NCBI RefSeq assembly: GCF_029626175.1
Contig: NZ_JARUBM010000002.1
Span: forward strand, 3,551,001-3,615,000
Origin: Micromonospora sp. WMMD1082
GTDB taxonomy: Bacteria; Actinomycetota; Actinomycetes; Mycobacteriales; Micromonosporaceae
Length of the DNA: 64,000 nucleotides
Direction: 5' to 3'
Of this stretch, positions 18,244-26,921 are shown piece by piece. The notes under the pieces are model-generated. The model made no database searches. It was not told where the DNA came from and saw only the letters and a program-made list of their open reading frames with translations. Made by a program: the position numbers and the translations under genes. How positions within the stretch are numbered: the first letter of the stretch is position 1; every line of letters starts with the position of its first letter.

Positions 18244-19529
18244 GTCGACGATGGTAGGCCCGGCACGGTGCGCGAGCCCGGTGGCGTGCGGTCGGCGAGC
18301 AGGTCCGCGACGTCCCGCAACCCCGGGTGGCGGCCGAAGGGTCGGGCGGCGGTGAGGAACTCGCGGGTGCGCTGGTACACCGATGCGAAGCGGTGCTCGG
18401 CGGTGAGGCGCAGCGCCCGCAACGCCAGCTCGGCGGCGCGGTCGGGGTCACCGGCGTGCAGGTGTGCGGTGGCCAGGTCGAGGCGGCTCAGTGCCTGCGG
18501 CCCGCGTAGCCCCTCCGCGTCGAATACGGCGATGGCGGTAGCGAGATGCTCGGTGACCGCGGCGGGGCGACCGAGCGCCAGGTAGGCGGTCGCGGCGTTG
18601 GCCCGTGTCCGGGTGGGGCAGTACGGGCCGAGGGTGAGGCTGGTGCTGACCTGCCCGTCCGACGGGTGCTCGGCCAGCAGGCGGCACGCGCGGTCGACGG
18701 CGCGGTCGACGGTGTACCGGTCGCCGAGGCGGGCGGCGGCCCGAGCCTGCCCGTTGACGGTGAGGCGGATGCGGTGCGGGCTGGTACCGGCGCGGCGCAG
18801 ACCGTCCTCGGCGTAGGCGAGCGCGTCGCGGTGGTCGCCAGCGTAGAACGCCACGAGGCTCTGCGTGGCGCGGGCCCAGGCCTGCGTGTCGGGTTGCCCG
18901 ACGGCGTCGGCGAGGTCGAAGGCTTCGGCGGCGTAGGCGTGCGCCAGCGGAAAGGCGCGCAGGTCCACGGCGAGGGCGGCGAGGAGTCCGGCCAGGTGCG
19001 CGGCGGCGGTGTAGAGGCGGGCGCGGTGCGGCGGGTGCTGCCGGGCGCCCATCAGCTGGTCGACACACACCCGCAGCGGACGCAGCCGGGCCACCAGGAC
19101 AGCCGGCGGGCAGCGCTCGTTGTCCGCGATCGCCCGCTGCACCTCGTGCTCCAGGTGTACCAGCTGCGCGTCGTCGTCCACGGTGGTGAGGGCGAGGCGC
19201 CGGGCGGTGATGCGATCCTCGTCCTCCCACCACACGGCTGCGGCGTCCGGGGCGTGGCCGGTGCGGGCGGGCCGGTGGTGGTGGTCCAGGTCGGCGAGGC
19301 GGTCGTACTCGGCGGTCAGCACACCACCGGTGCGCAGCGCCTGGTCGCAGGAGACCCAGAACGGCCGCCCGGGGTGTTGCCGGCCGGTCTCGATGTTCGC
19401 GATCGAGCTGCGCGAGTACCGCACGAGCCGGGCGAGGCTGTGTTGGGTGTGGCCCGCGGCGTTGCGGAGGTGGGCGAGGTGGCGGCCCAGTTCGCGGCGA
19501 GCGGTGGGGATCTCGTCACGGTCGCCCAT
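18240..19529 (-). CDS. XRE-type HTH regulator with TPR-like C-terminus
   Basis: ATG 19529 gives about 429 aa. The N-terminus is a helix-turn-helix: ELGRHLAHLRNAAGHTQHSL and VRYSRSSIANIETGRQHPGR. The rest is alanine- and leucine-rich helical repeats like TPRs (AYAAEAFDLADAVGQPDTQA). The open frame extends further upstream, but the HTH normally sits at the N-terminus, so the inner start is chosen. It likely controls the divergent Nudix/ABC operon and its own operon; a 15-bp palindrome lies in the shared intergenic region. Confidence 0.8.
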   Translation of the reverse strand: MGDRDEIPTARRELGRHLAHLRNAAGHTQHSLARLVRYSRSSIANIETGRQHPGRPFWVSCDQALRTGGVLTAEYDRLADLDHHHRPARTGHAPDAAAVWWEDEDRITARRLALTTVDDDAQLVHLEHEVQRAIADNERCPPAVLVARLRPLRVCVDQLMGARQHPPHRARLYTAAAHLAGLLAALAVDLRAFPLAHAYAAEAFDLADAVGQPDTQAWARATQSLVAFYAGDHRDALAYAEDGLRRAGTSPHRIRLTVNGQARAAARLGDRYTVDRAVDRACRLLAEHPSDGQVSTSLTLGPYCPTRTRANAATAYLALGRPAAVTEHLATAIAVFDAEGLRGPQALSRLDLATAHLHAGDPDRAAELALRALRLTAEHRFASVYQRTREFLTAARPFGRHPGLRDVADLLADRTPPGSRTVPGLPSST

Positions 19530-19715
19530 CGCTGCCATCCCCGGGTCGCTGCGGTCACGATGAGCGGACACCGTAGCCGACCGCTGCGACAACTTTCCGG
19601 CCGCCGCCGACAACCCGCCCGGCCATCCGGTGTGGTGAACGCCCAGGTCACCGCGCCACTGCCGGTGGTCGGGAAGGAGCCGGTTGTCGCGGTCGGCGTG
19701 ATGTCGGCAGCGATT

Positions 19716-19730
19716 GCCAACATTGTTGGC
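19716..19730. promoter_or_regulatory. 15-bp palindrome, candidate operator
   Basis: GCCAACA-T-TGTTGGC is a perfect palindrome in the 250-bp region between the divergent HTH regulator and Nudix genes, about 49 bp before the Nudix start. It is a plausible binding site for the HTH regulator. Binding is inference. Confidence 0.4.
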
Positions 19731-19778
19731 GCGCGTCGCGGCGGGCGTGTCGGACGGCCGGCGTCCTACCGTCTGCGC

Positions 19779-20252
19779 ATGCCTCCCGGACGACACGATG
19801 CCGCCGGCCTGCCCCACAAACGGGTGGCCGCCGGGCTGCTGATCACCGACCCCGACCAGCGGGTCCTGCTCGTCGAACCCGCCTACAAGGTGGGCTGGGA
19901 GGTCCCCGGTGGGTGCGTCGAGGCCGACGAGTCGCCGTATCGGGCCGCGATCCGCGAGGTCCGGGAGGAACTCGGGCTGGAGCTGACACCGGGGCGGCTG
20001 CTCGTCGTGGACTGGGTACCCGCCACCGACGGCCGCAGCGACGGTGTCATGGTCATCTACGACGGCGGCACCCTCGGCACCGACACGGAGATCGTGGTGC
20101 CACCGGCGGAGTTGACGGGCTGGGCCTGGTCGGACACGGCTCAGACCGCCCAGCGGCTACCGCCGCTGCTGGCCCGCCGGATCACCCAGGCGCGGCACGC
20201 CCGCGCCACCGGATCCACCTACTACCTCGAGAACGGCGTCCGGCTCACCTGA
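19779..20252 (+). CDS. Nudix hydrolase
   Basis: 157 aa with a full Nudix box, GGCVEADESPYRAAIREVRE followed by ELG, which binds the metal and cleaves nucleoside diphosphate-linked substrates. The preceding strand VLLVEPAYKVGWEVPGG is typical. ATG 19779 is chosen; the frame stays open far upstream only because it runs antisense to the HTH regulator. No clear ribosome binding site, so the mRNA may be near-leaderless. First gene of the operon leading to the ABC exporter. Confidence 0.88.
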   Translation: MPPGRHDAAGLPHKRVAAGLLITDPDQRVLLVEPAYKVGWEVPGGCVEADESPYRAAIREVREELGLELTPGRLLVVDWVPATDGRSDGVMVIYDGGTLGTDTEIVVPPAELTGWAWSDTAQTAQRLPPLLARRITQARHARATGSTYYLENGVRLT

Positions 20253-20371
20253 CGCTGTCCCGATAGCCGCCGGCACTCAGCCGGCGTTACCGCGGGGCGA
20301 GACCTGCCCGCCCCTGCCGTCTGCCATCGACACCCCGCACTGAACCCTGCGCACCTTCGGGAGGTACCACC

Positions 20372-22369
20372 ATGCCCACAGCCGAGCGCCTCGATCCGGA
20401 ACAGAAGCGGTCCGCCGTATCGCACGGGGATTCGGTGTTGCCGGAGTTGCGGGAGATGTGGTGGGAGACTGGCGTGCGGGCCCGGGCGCAGGCCGGCCTG
20501 TTCGCGGTGTTCACCGAGTTGCCGCGACTGGTGTGGGCCGCGCTCGTGGTCAGCTGGCGTGCCGACCGGACCCGCACGTCGGTGGTGGCGGGCACCACGG
20601 TCGGCGCGGGAGTCATGGCGGCGTTCGGGCTCCTCGCCGCGCAACGGGTGCTGGTCGAGCTGTTCGCCGGCGGCCCGACCTCCGACAAGGTGATCGCCGC
20701 GTTGCCCGCCCTGGCAGCGTTGGCGGCGGTGACCGCGCTGCGCGCCGGCATGACCGCTGCGATGGGCTACGCGCAGAACGGGCTCACCCCGAAGGTGGAC
20801 CGGGAGGTCGAACGCGGCCTGTTCGAGGTGACCACCGCCGTACGGTTGGAGGCGTTCGACGCCGACGCGTTCGCCGACGACATGGAACGCGCGTCCCGTG
20901 GCGCGGACTCCACCACCGCGCTGGTACAGGCGTCGATGAACCTGCTCGCCGGCGTCACCGGCGTCCTCGCCGTCGCCATCGCCGTTGTCGTGGTTCACCC
21001 ACTGCTGCTGCTCGCCCTGCTGGTGGCGACCGTGCCGAACGGGTGGGCGTCGCTGCGCGCCGGGCACCTGCGCTACCAGACCTACGCCGCCGGAAGCGTA
21101 CGGCGCCGCCGGTTGTGGCTGCTGCACCGGCTGATGGCCGAGCGCGACTCCGCCCCCGAACTGCGCTCCTACGGCCTGCGTCGCTTCCTGCTCGACCAGT
21201 ACGACCGCGTCATGGGCGTCGAGACCGGCATCCAACTCGCCCTCGCCCGCCGGGTCACCACGACCACCACCGTCGGCGCGATGATCGGCGGGATCGCCAC
21301 CGCCGTCGTCTACGTCCTGCTCGGCCTGCTGCTCATCAACGGGCAGATCCCCCTCGCCGCCGCCGCGACCTGCGTCATCGCCGTGCAGGCCGCGCAGCGG
21401 TCCCTGTCCGTGGTGACTTTCCAGATCGATCGCGTCTACACCGAAGGGCAACACTTCCGCGACTACACCGGCTTCATGACCCGCGCCGCCGACTACCTCC
21501 CGCCACCCCGCACCCTCGCCGCGCACAGCACCGAGCCGCAGCGGCTACGAACCATCACCGTCGACAGCGTCAGCCTCCGCTATCCCGACCGCGACAGCGC
21601 CGCCGTCGACCACGTCACCCTGACCATCGGAGCGGGGCAGACGGTGGCGTTCGTCGGGGAGAACGGCTCCGGCAAGTCCACCCTCGCCGCCATGATCGCC
21701 ACCCTGCGCACCCCCACCGACGGTGTCATCCGCTTCAACGGCCGGCCCACAGACGACTGGGACATCGACGCGCTGCGGGAGCGCATCGCCGTGGTCACGC
21801 AGGAGTACCACAAGTGGCCGTTCACCGCCGCCACGAACATCGCCATCGGCGACATCACCACCACACCCGCCCAGGACCGGATCGAGGCGGCCGCCAGCCG
21901 GGCCGTCGCCAACGACATGATCAGCGGGCTGCCGCACGGATACGAGACGCTGCTCGACCGCACCTTCGCCGGCGGCCAGGACCTCTCCGGCGGCCAGTGG
22001 CAACGCATCACCGCCGCCCGCGGTTTCCTGCGCGACGCCGACGTGCTCATCATGGACGAACCGTCCTCCGCCCTCGACCCCCGCGCCGAAGACGCCCTCT
22101 TCCAGGCCATCCGCGACCGGCAGGGACAGCGCATCACCATCCTCATCACCCACCGGCTGGCCAACGTCCGCCACGCCGACCGCATCTACGTCCTGCACCA
22201 CGGCCACCTCGTCGAGCAGGGCACCCACGACCAGCTCATGGCCGCAGGTGGCCGCTACGCCGACCTGTTCTCCCTCCAGGCCGCCGGGTACGCAAGCAGT
22301 TTGCCCGCCGCACCGCAGCCCCGCCAGAGCGCCACCGCCACCGCCACCGCTGGAAAGAACACGCCATGA
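20372..22369 (+). CDS. ABC exporter, fused membrane and ATPase domains
   Basis: 665 aa. Residues 1-380 hold about six membrane segments; the ATPase domain follows with Walker A GENGSGKST, signature LSGGQWQR, Walker B VLIMDEPSSALDP and H-loop ITHRLA. A half-transporter that should act as a homodimer. GGGAGG precedes the ATG. The last codons overlap the next gene (ATGA). The substrate is unknown; the neighbours (Nudix, P-loop kinase, nucleotidyltransferase) do not form a known natural-product pathway. Confidence 0.9.
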   Translation: MPTAERLDPEQKRSAVSHGDSVLPELREMWWETGVRARAQAGLFAVFTELPRLVWAALVVSWRADRTRTSVVAGTTVGAGVMAAFGLLAAQRVLVELFAGGPTSDKVIAALPALAALAAVTALRAGMTAAMGYAQNGLTPKVDREVERGLFEVTTAVRLEAFDADAFADDMERASRGADSTTALVQASMNLLAGVTGVLAVAIAVVVVHPLLLLALLVATVPNGWASLRAGHLRYQTYAAGSVRRRRLWLLHRLMAERDSAPELRSYGLRRFLLDQYDRVMGVETGIQLALARRVTTTTTVGAMIGGIATAVVYVLLGLLLINGQIPLAAAATCVIAVQAAQRSLSVVTFQIDRVYTEGQHFRDYTGFMTRAADYLPPPRTLAAHSTEPQRLRTITVDSVSLRYPDRDSAAVDHVTLTIGAGQTVAFVGENGSGKSTLAAMIATLRTPTDGVIRFNGRPTDDWDIDALRERIAVVTQEYHKWPFTAATNIAIGDITTTPAQDRIEAAASRAVANDMISGLPHGYETLLDRTFAGGQDLSGGQWQRITAARGFLRDADVLIMDEPSSALDPRAEDALFQAIRDRQGQRITILITHRLANVRHADRIYVLHHGHLVEQGTHDQLMAAGGRYADLFSLQAAGYASSLPAAPQPRQSATATATAGKNTP

Positions 22370-23037
22370 CGACATCGCACACCCCGGACTCCCCTACGTT
22401 GGTGATCATTCGGGGCAACTCCGGCAGCGGGAAGACGACCGCCGCCCGCGAGGTACGGCGCCGCTTCGGGCGCGGGGCGGCCCTGCTGGAGCAGGACTAC
22501 CTGCGCAGGACCCTCCTCAGGGAACACGACAGCGCCGACATCGACCCCGTGGCCCCGGCGTTCATCACCGCAACCGCCCGCACCGCCCTCGACCTCGGCT
22601 ACCACGTCATCTGCGAAGGCATCCTGCACACCGAACGCTACGCCACCGTGCTACACCAACTCATCAACCACCACGCCGGCCCGGTCGCCGTGTTCTACCT
22701 CGACGTCACCTTCGACGAGACCGTCCGCCGCCACCACACCCGGGCCGAACCCGTTGCCGTCACCCCGCAGGAGATGCGCCGGTGGTACGCACACCGCGAC
22801 CTGCTCGGCGTCCCCGGTGAAACGGTCATCGCCGAGACCAGCACCTTCGCCCAGACCGTCACCACGATCCTGCACGCCAGCGGCCTCACCACCGCGACAC
22901 CGCGGACGCCCTGCCCACGGCGCTGCCGACACTGCGCCCGCGAGTCCGACCAGACAATCGCGACTGCGGTGACAGTGCCAGTGGATCCCCTGGCCACAAA
23001 CCCAGGCGTACGGCGCGAAGGAGGAGCAGCCCGATGA
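22366..23037 (+). CDS. P-loop kinase / zeta-toxin-like ATP-binding protein
   Basis: 223 aa. The P-loop RGNSGSGKTTAA near residue 18 is followed by LLEQDYLRRTLL (acceptor-site region), FYLDVTFDETVRRHHTR and RWYAHRDLLG. This is the layout of small P-loop kinases related to zeta toxins and chloramphenicol phosphotransferase. The C-terminal tail holds a Cys cluster (CPRRCRHC), which may bind metal and is not a usual part of the family. Overlaps the genes on both sides by ATGA. Substrate unknown. Confidence 0.75.
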   Translation: MTTSHTPDSPTLVIIRGNSGSGKTTAAREVRRRFGRGAALLEQDYLRRTLLREHDSADIDPVAPAFITATARTALDLGYHVICEGILHTERYATVLHQLINHHAGPVAVFYLDVTFDETVRRHHTRAEPVAVTPQEMRRWYAHRDLLGVPGETVIAETSTFAQTVTTILHASGLTTATPRTPCPRRCRHCARESDQTIATAVTVPVDPLATNPGVRREGGAAR

Positions 23038-23398
23038 GCCCGTCACCGCCACGTCCACCGACGACGCGACGCGCCACCGGGGTGACCAGTCAGTTCATGC
23101 TCACCGGCGTCTCGGGGCGGCTGGCGACCGCCGCCGAACCCGGCGGCCGGCTCACCTACGTCGACCTGCGAGCCGGCATGCACGGCGCTATGCTCGCCGG
23201 GCTACCGACGCCCCGTCCACCGCGATCACCACCGGCCTGCACGCCGGTGTGCCCGCAGCAGTGTTCATCGACGCGCTACGCCACCCGCGCCGTGCCGGCT
23301 GTGCTACCGGCAATCCGGGCGTGCCGCACGTGACCTCGCTGAGCGACTGCCTCGCCCAGCAGCTACACCACCAGCGCACCGTCAGGGACCGGTCATGA
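23034..23398 (+). pseudogene. TSCPD-domain-like gene with an internal frameshift
   Basis: ATG 23034 (overlapping the kinase stop) gives FMLTGVSGRLATAAEPGGRL then TYVDLRAGMHGAMLAGL. The same protein continues in another frame as DAPSTAITTGLHAGVPAAVF, IDALRHPRRAG and SLSDCLAQQLHHQ, ending at a TGA that overlaps the next ATG. The combined sequence resembles the TSCPD domain at the C-terminus of B12-dependent ribonucleotide reductase. The coupled stop shows the second frame is the real C-terminus. The shift lies near 23200-23215; a programmed shift, mutation or base error are all possible. Confidence 0.55.
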
Positions 23399-24024
23399 CG
23401 GCCCCACCCGGTGGCAGGGCGGCACCCGGGCGCCGCGACGAGCTCCGCGAGGTGGTGCGCTCCAGTCCATGGCTGATGCGGGCGCTGGCCGTGGTGCGCA
23501 CCTCGCGGCTACCGGACGCGTGGATCGGCGCCGGTGTCCTACGCGACCTGGTCTGGGGACACCGCTACGGCCGAGGGTTCGACCTGCAGGCAGTACGGGA
23601 CATCGACGTGGCGTTCTTCGACCCGGCCGACCTCAGCCGCGACAACGACCAGCGGGCCACCGCCCGCCTGACCGCACTGGACGCCGACCTGCCGTGGGAG
23701 GCGAAAAACCAGGCCGCCGTCCACACCTGGTATCCCCAGCGGTTCGGCGGCCCACCCGTCACCGCGTTGCGCAGCATCGCCGAGGCGGTCGCGACCTGGC
23801 CGGAGTACGCCACCGCCGTCGCGATCCGCCTCGACCCCGACCAGCACATCGCGGTGTGCGCCCCGCACGGCCTGGACGATCTCCTCGACGGTGTGTGGCG
23901 GCGCAACCCGGCCCGGGTCAGCGAGCAGATCTCCCAGCAGCGCCTCGCCCGGCACCACCCGGCGCAGCGGTGGCCCGGCGTCCGCATCATCACCACCCCC
24001 GGCACGAGCGGCCAGGGCCGGTGA
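23395..24024 (+). CDS. nucleotidyltransferase-family protein
   Basis: 209 aa. WIGAGVLRDLVWGHRYGRG and VRDIDVAFFDPADLS give the G-x-hydrophobic and D-x-D pattern of minimal nucleotidyltransferases (the NTP_transf_6 type). AIRLDPDQHIAVCAPHGLDD follows. The ATG overlaps the stop of the TSCPD-like gene. It is the last gene of the operon from the Nudix gene. The nucleotide acceptor is unknown. Confidence 0.78.
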   Translation: MTAPPGGRAAPGRRDELREVVRSSPWLMRALAVVRTSRLPDAWIGAGVLRDLVWGHRYGRGFDLQAVRDIDVAFFDPADLSRDNDQRATARLTALDADLPWEAKNQAAVHTWYPQRFGGPPVTALRSIAEAVATWPEYATAVAIRLDPDQHIAVCAPHGLDDLLDGVWRRNPARVSEQISQQRLARHHPAQRWPGVRIITTPGTSGQGR

Positions 24025-24168
24025 CCGGGCCACCGCGGCCTGACCGCCCTGTTCTTCAACGCGATGGTTCTCTCCCCGATTCCGAACTGTTACTGGCGCC
24101 GACGGCTTACGCGTCGTGACGAGCCGTCGAGAGCGGGCACGTTGTATGCGGCATGAGCAGGAGCGTGA

Positions 24169-25206
24169 TCAAGCGGTGCCGGTGAGATCGCGCGACTGCT
24201 CCGCGAGGGTCTGAGTGCGCGTGCGGCCGTATTCGGCCAGGGCGTGGAACGCGGCCTTCGGCGTCCACGAGCCGTCTGGCAGCACCCGCACGATCCCGCG
24301 CGCGGCCAGGTCGTAGTCGTGCTCCGGGTCACCGGTGGTCGGTAGGTGCCGGTTCGCGAACGTGTATACGAACGCCGCCTCCGCCCCTCCGGTCTCGTAG
24401 TCGCGCAGCAGGTCCATGACGTAGCGGGCCTGGCCCTGCTCGTCACGTTCCAGCTTCGCGGTGAGTTTCGCGGCGCGGCCGTGCTCGTCGTACGTCACCG
24501 GCTCCGCCCCTCCCGCGACGTCGGCCGCGCCGCGGAACGTGCAGCAGCCGAACTCAGTCGCGGCGTACGGCTTGCCCTGCCCCACCGCCACCGCGAGGGT
24601 TTGCGGGAACGCTGCGGCGTTGGTCGCGTCGCGGTAGCCGGCGTCGCTGGCGATGATGTCGAACAGCGCCCAGTCGACATCCTCCAGCGGGATCGACGCG
24701 TAGCCGACGGGCCCACCGAACCGTTCTCGCACCGCGGGCACCGCCTCGGCGAAGAAGTCGCGTACCGCGGCGCGCGCGGCCGGCACCGCCTCCCGCATCC
24801 GCATCGGATCGGTGAGCAGCGCCATCCGCTCTGCCAGGTCACGTCCGGGCAGGAAGCCGTCGGTGAACATGGAGATCTCGGAGCCCGTGAGGTACACGAC
24901 CGAGGCGCCGCTGCGCCGTAGACGCTCGGCCCGCTCGGCGCCGTCGAGCACGAACGCCATGAGCCCGTCGCGGTCCAGGCCGTTGGTGAACGGGCAATAC
25001 CACACCTCAAGGCCGGCCTCGGCGGCCAGCCCTGCGGCCAGCTCCAGCCGGTCCTGGACACCGCCGGTGATGCGCACCGCGTCGCAGTGCAGCTCGTCAC
25101 GGATGACGCGCAGGTCGCGCCGCACGGTCTCGGGGTCGAACGGCTCGTGCGTGGTGGAACCGGCGCTCACGAAGCCGGTGTCGTAGTTCATGCCAAATAC
25201 GCGCAT
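24169..25206 (-). CDS. TIM-barrel glycoside-hydrolase-like protein
   Basis: 345 aa, soluble, starting MRVFGMNYDTGFVSAGSTTH with GGAGAG upstream. Repeating beta/alpha units (CDAVRITGG, LEVWYCPFTNG, VVYLTGSEISMF, DIIASDAGY, YAATEFGC, AAFVYTFAN) suggest a TIM barrel. Glutamates in GSEIS and ATEFG lie at strand ends where glycosidases keep their catalytic pair. Substrate unknown. Divergent from a TetR gene across a 67-bp region filled by a 42-bp palindrome, so it is the likely main target of that regulator. Confidence 0.7.
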   Translation of the reverse strand: MRVFGMNYDTGFVSAGSTTHEPFDPETVRRDLRVIRDELHCDAVRITGGVQDRLELAAGLAAEAGLEVWYCPFTNGLDRDGLMAFVLDGAERAERLRRSGASVVYLTGSEISMFTDGFLPGRDLAERMALLTDPMRMREAVPAARAAVRDFFAEAVPAVRERFGGPVGYASIPLEDVDWALFDIIASDAGYRDATNAAAFPQTLAVAVGQGKPYAATEFGCCTFRGAADVAGGAEPVTYDEHGRAAKLTAKLERDEQGQARYVMDLLRDYETGGAEAAFVYTFANRHLPTTGDPEHDYDLAARGIVRVLPDGSWTPKAAFHALAEYGRTRTQTLAEQSRDLTGTA

Positions 25207-25225
25207 GGGAAGCTCTCCTCATCCG

Positions 25226-25267
25226 TAGGGTACTGCACGTACCCTATAGGGTACGTGCAGTACCCTA
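25226..25267. promoter_or_regulatory. 42-bp perfect palindrome, double TetR operator
   Basis: The palindrome consists of two abutting 21-bp units, each with the arms TAGGGTAC and GTACCCTA around a 5-bp spacer (TGCAC in the first, GTGCA in the second). The whole 42 bp is self-complementary. It fills most of the 67-bp region between the divergent TIM-barrel gene (start 25206) and TetR gene (start 25274). Both promoters must overlap it, so binding should repress both genes. Confidence 0.8.
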
Positions 25268-25273
25268 TAGGAC

Positions 25274-25855
25274 ATGGGCACCAGACGCCGAGGCGAGGAG
25301 CTGGAACGGGCGATCCTGCGCGCGGCGGCGGAGGAACTACGCGAGTCCGGCTACGCGTCGATGACCATGGATCGGGTCGCCGCCCGCGCCGGGACCAACA
25401 AGAACGCCATCTACCGCCGGTGGCCGCACCGGGCGGCGCTGGGCATCGCGGCGTACCGCCACCTCTCCGACGCCGTGATGCCCAACCCCGACACGGGCAC
25501 GCTGCGGGGCGACGCGATCGAGATGCTGCGGCGAGCGAACGAGACGTGGTCCTCGCCGCACGGAGCGGTCCTACGCGGCCTGCTGGCGGCCGCGGCGGAT
25601 GACCCGGCGCTGCTCGCCCTCATGCACGAACGGTCGGGCGCGGACACCATGGACCGCGCCTGGCTGACCATCCTCGAACACGCCGTAGCACGCGGCGAGG
25701 CCCCACCGACGGCCGCCCATCCACGCGTCGCAACGACGCCGATGATGCTGCTACGAGCCGAGTACGCGATGCGCGGCATCCCCTCGGTCCCCGACGACGT
25801 ACTGATCGAAATCGTCGACGAGGTCTTCATGCCGCTCGTCCGCGGCCACGCCTGA
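25274..25855 (+). CDS. TetR-family transcriptional regulator
   Basis: 193 aa. The N-terminal HTH reads AILRAAAEELRESGYASMTM, DRVAARAGTNKNAIYRRWP, typical of TetR. The rest is the helical ligand-binding domain, ending DVLIEIVDEVFMPLV. The ATG lies only 7 bp from the 42-bp palindrome and has no good ribosome binding site, so its transcript may be short-leadered. Expected to bind that palindrome and regulate itself and the TIM-barrel gene. Confidence 0.92.
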   Translation: MGTRRRGEELERAILRAAAEELRESGYASMTMDRVAARAGTNKNAIYRRWPHRAALGIAAYRHLSDAVMPNPDTGTLRGDAIEMLRRANETWSSPHGAVLRGLLAAAADDPALLALMHERSGADTMDRAWLTILEHAVARGEAPPTAAHPRVATTPMMLLRAEYAMRGIPSVPDDVLIEIVDEVFMPLVRGHA

Positions 25856-26022
25856 ACACCCCCACGCCGAACGCGACCACCCGCCACTCGACGCCCGGCG
25901 GAAACATGTTCCGCGCGATCCGGCCCTTGCGTCCGCCCGCCAGAGCCAAGATCAACCGCCCTGACATCGGCAAAGCCGTGAGACAGCATGGTGCCGCTGG
26001 CCGGTCGGCGGCCGACCTGTGG

Positions 26023-26653
26023 TCATCCGGGTTGCAGGTGGTCGGGGTCGATGTTCCGGTTCAGCATCCAGGCGCCGATATCTCGGGGCTCACGCTGGGG
26101 CGCGGAGGACACCCATCGGCCGGACAGCGCGTAGACGCGGACTCGAGCGTCCGGCCAGATCTCCAGCCGCCAGCGGCGCCCCTCCCGGTCGGGCGGCGTG
26201 ATCCACACGTGCACCCACCGGGGTACCCGCTGGCCATCAATCCAACCTCGGCCGACACCCGGACACGCAACCGCCCTATTAGTGTTTGTCAGGTTCGATA
26301 GCGTTTGTTGCGGTGTAGTGGTTTCACGGGTTGCTGGCAGGTGAGGGCAGGCGCCGGTCAAGGTCGCGAGGAGTTGTTGCAGCTCGCGGATGACTCTGTA
26401 GAGGGTCAGGCCGGCGCGTCACGGCGGTGCCGAGCTCGATCAGGTATGTGGTTTCGTCGCGGTCGTCGCCGTCGATGTGCCGGGCGTACAGCGTGCCGGG
26501 GAGTTCCATGGCGGCTGCGGCACCGGTGTAGGCAGGCAGCGCCCGCCGTTCGGCGCTCGTCAGCGGCAGGTGCCGGTGGTAGAGGTCGGCGATCGTGGCG
26601 GCCCGGTCGAGCAGCGGTTGGGGTGCGCCGTCGGTGGGGTTCGCGGCGATCAC
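26023..26653 (-). pseudogene. hypothetical gene with an internal frameshift
   Basis: The 5' part (ATG 26653) reads AATIADLYHRHLPLTSAERR to ETTYLIELGTAVTR. It then continues naturally in another frame as GLTLYRVIRELQQLLATLTG and ACPHLPATRE, the shift lying near 26411-26420. The second frame stays open to 26023, with WVHVWITPPDREGRRWRLEI. Whether the last 80 residues belong to the same protein or are a separate small gene with a GTG start is unclear. It lies just downstream of a DUF397/XRE pair. No domain recognised. Confidence 0.45.
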
Positions 26654-26696
26654 GGCGAGTTCCTGCAGGAGGAGCCGTATCGGTGCCGGGTTGCCG

Positions 26697-26900
26697 TCAG
26701 GCGAAGTCGGTGTGGCGCTGCGTGGTGGTGGCGATGAAGCGGGCCCAGTCCGGGTGGTTGAAGAGGAGGACTGGACCGGTGGGGTCTTTGGAGTCGCGGA
26801 CAGCTACGGCGCGGTCGACTGTGGTGACCTCGACGCAGGCGTTCTGGCCGTTACTCTTGGTGCTCTTTCGCCAGATGGCGCTGGTCAGGTCGGGGCTCAT
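26697..26900 (-). CDS. DUF397 protein
   Basis: 67 aa. WRKSTKSNGQNACVEV and AVAVRDSKDPTGPVLLF are the two signature blocks of the DUF397 family, which is almost confined to actinomycetes and encoded next to XRE-DUF5753 regulators, as here. These pairs are related to WhiJ-type developmental regulators; the small protein is thought to counter or modulate the regulator. A second pair occurs at 43207-44291. Confidence 0.9.
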   Translation of the reverse strand: MSPDLTSAIWRKSTKSNGQNACVEVTTVDRAVAVRDSKDPTGPVLLFNHPDWARFIATTTQRHTDFA

Positions 26901-26921
26901 CCCGCGCCTTCCTCTCGTTCG

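Noticed and set aside
18546..19778. Long open frame (with the Nudix gene, 568 aa) on the plus strand
   Set aside because: Antisense to the HTH-TPR regulator; low-complexity Gly/Val/Arg content. Only its last 157 codons are the Nudix gene.
20458..22365. 859-aa open frame overlapping the ABC exporter
   Set aside because: Arg/His/Pro-rich shadow frame of the exporter; only its end from 22366 is a real gene (P-loop kinase).
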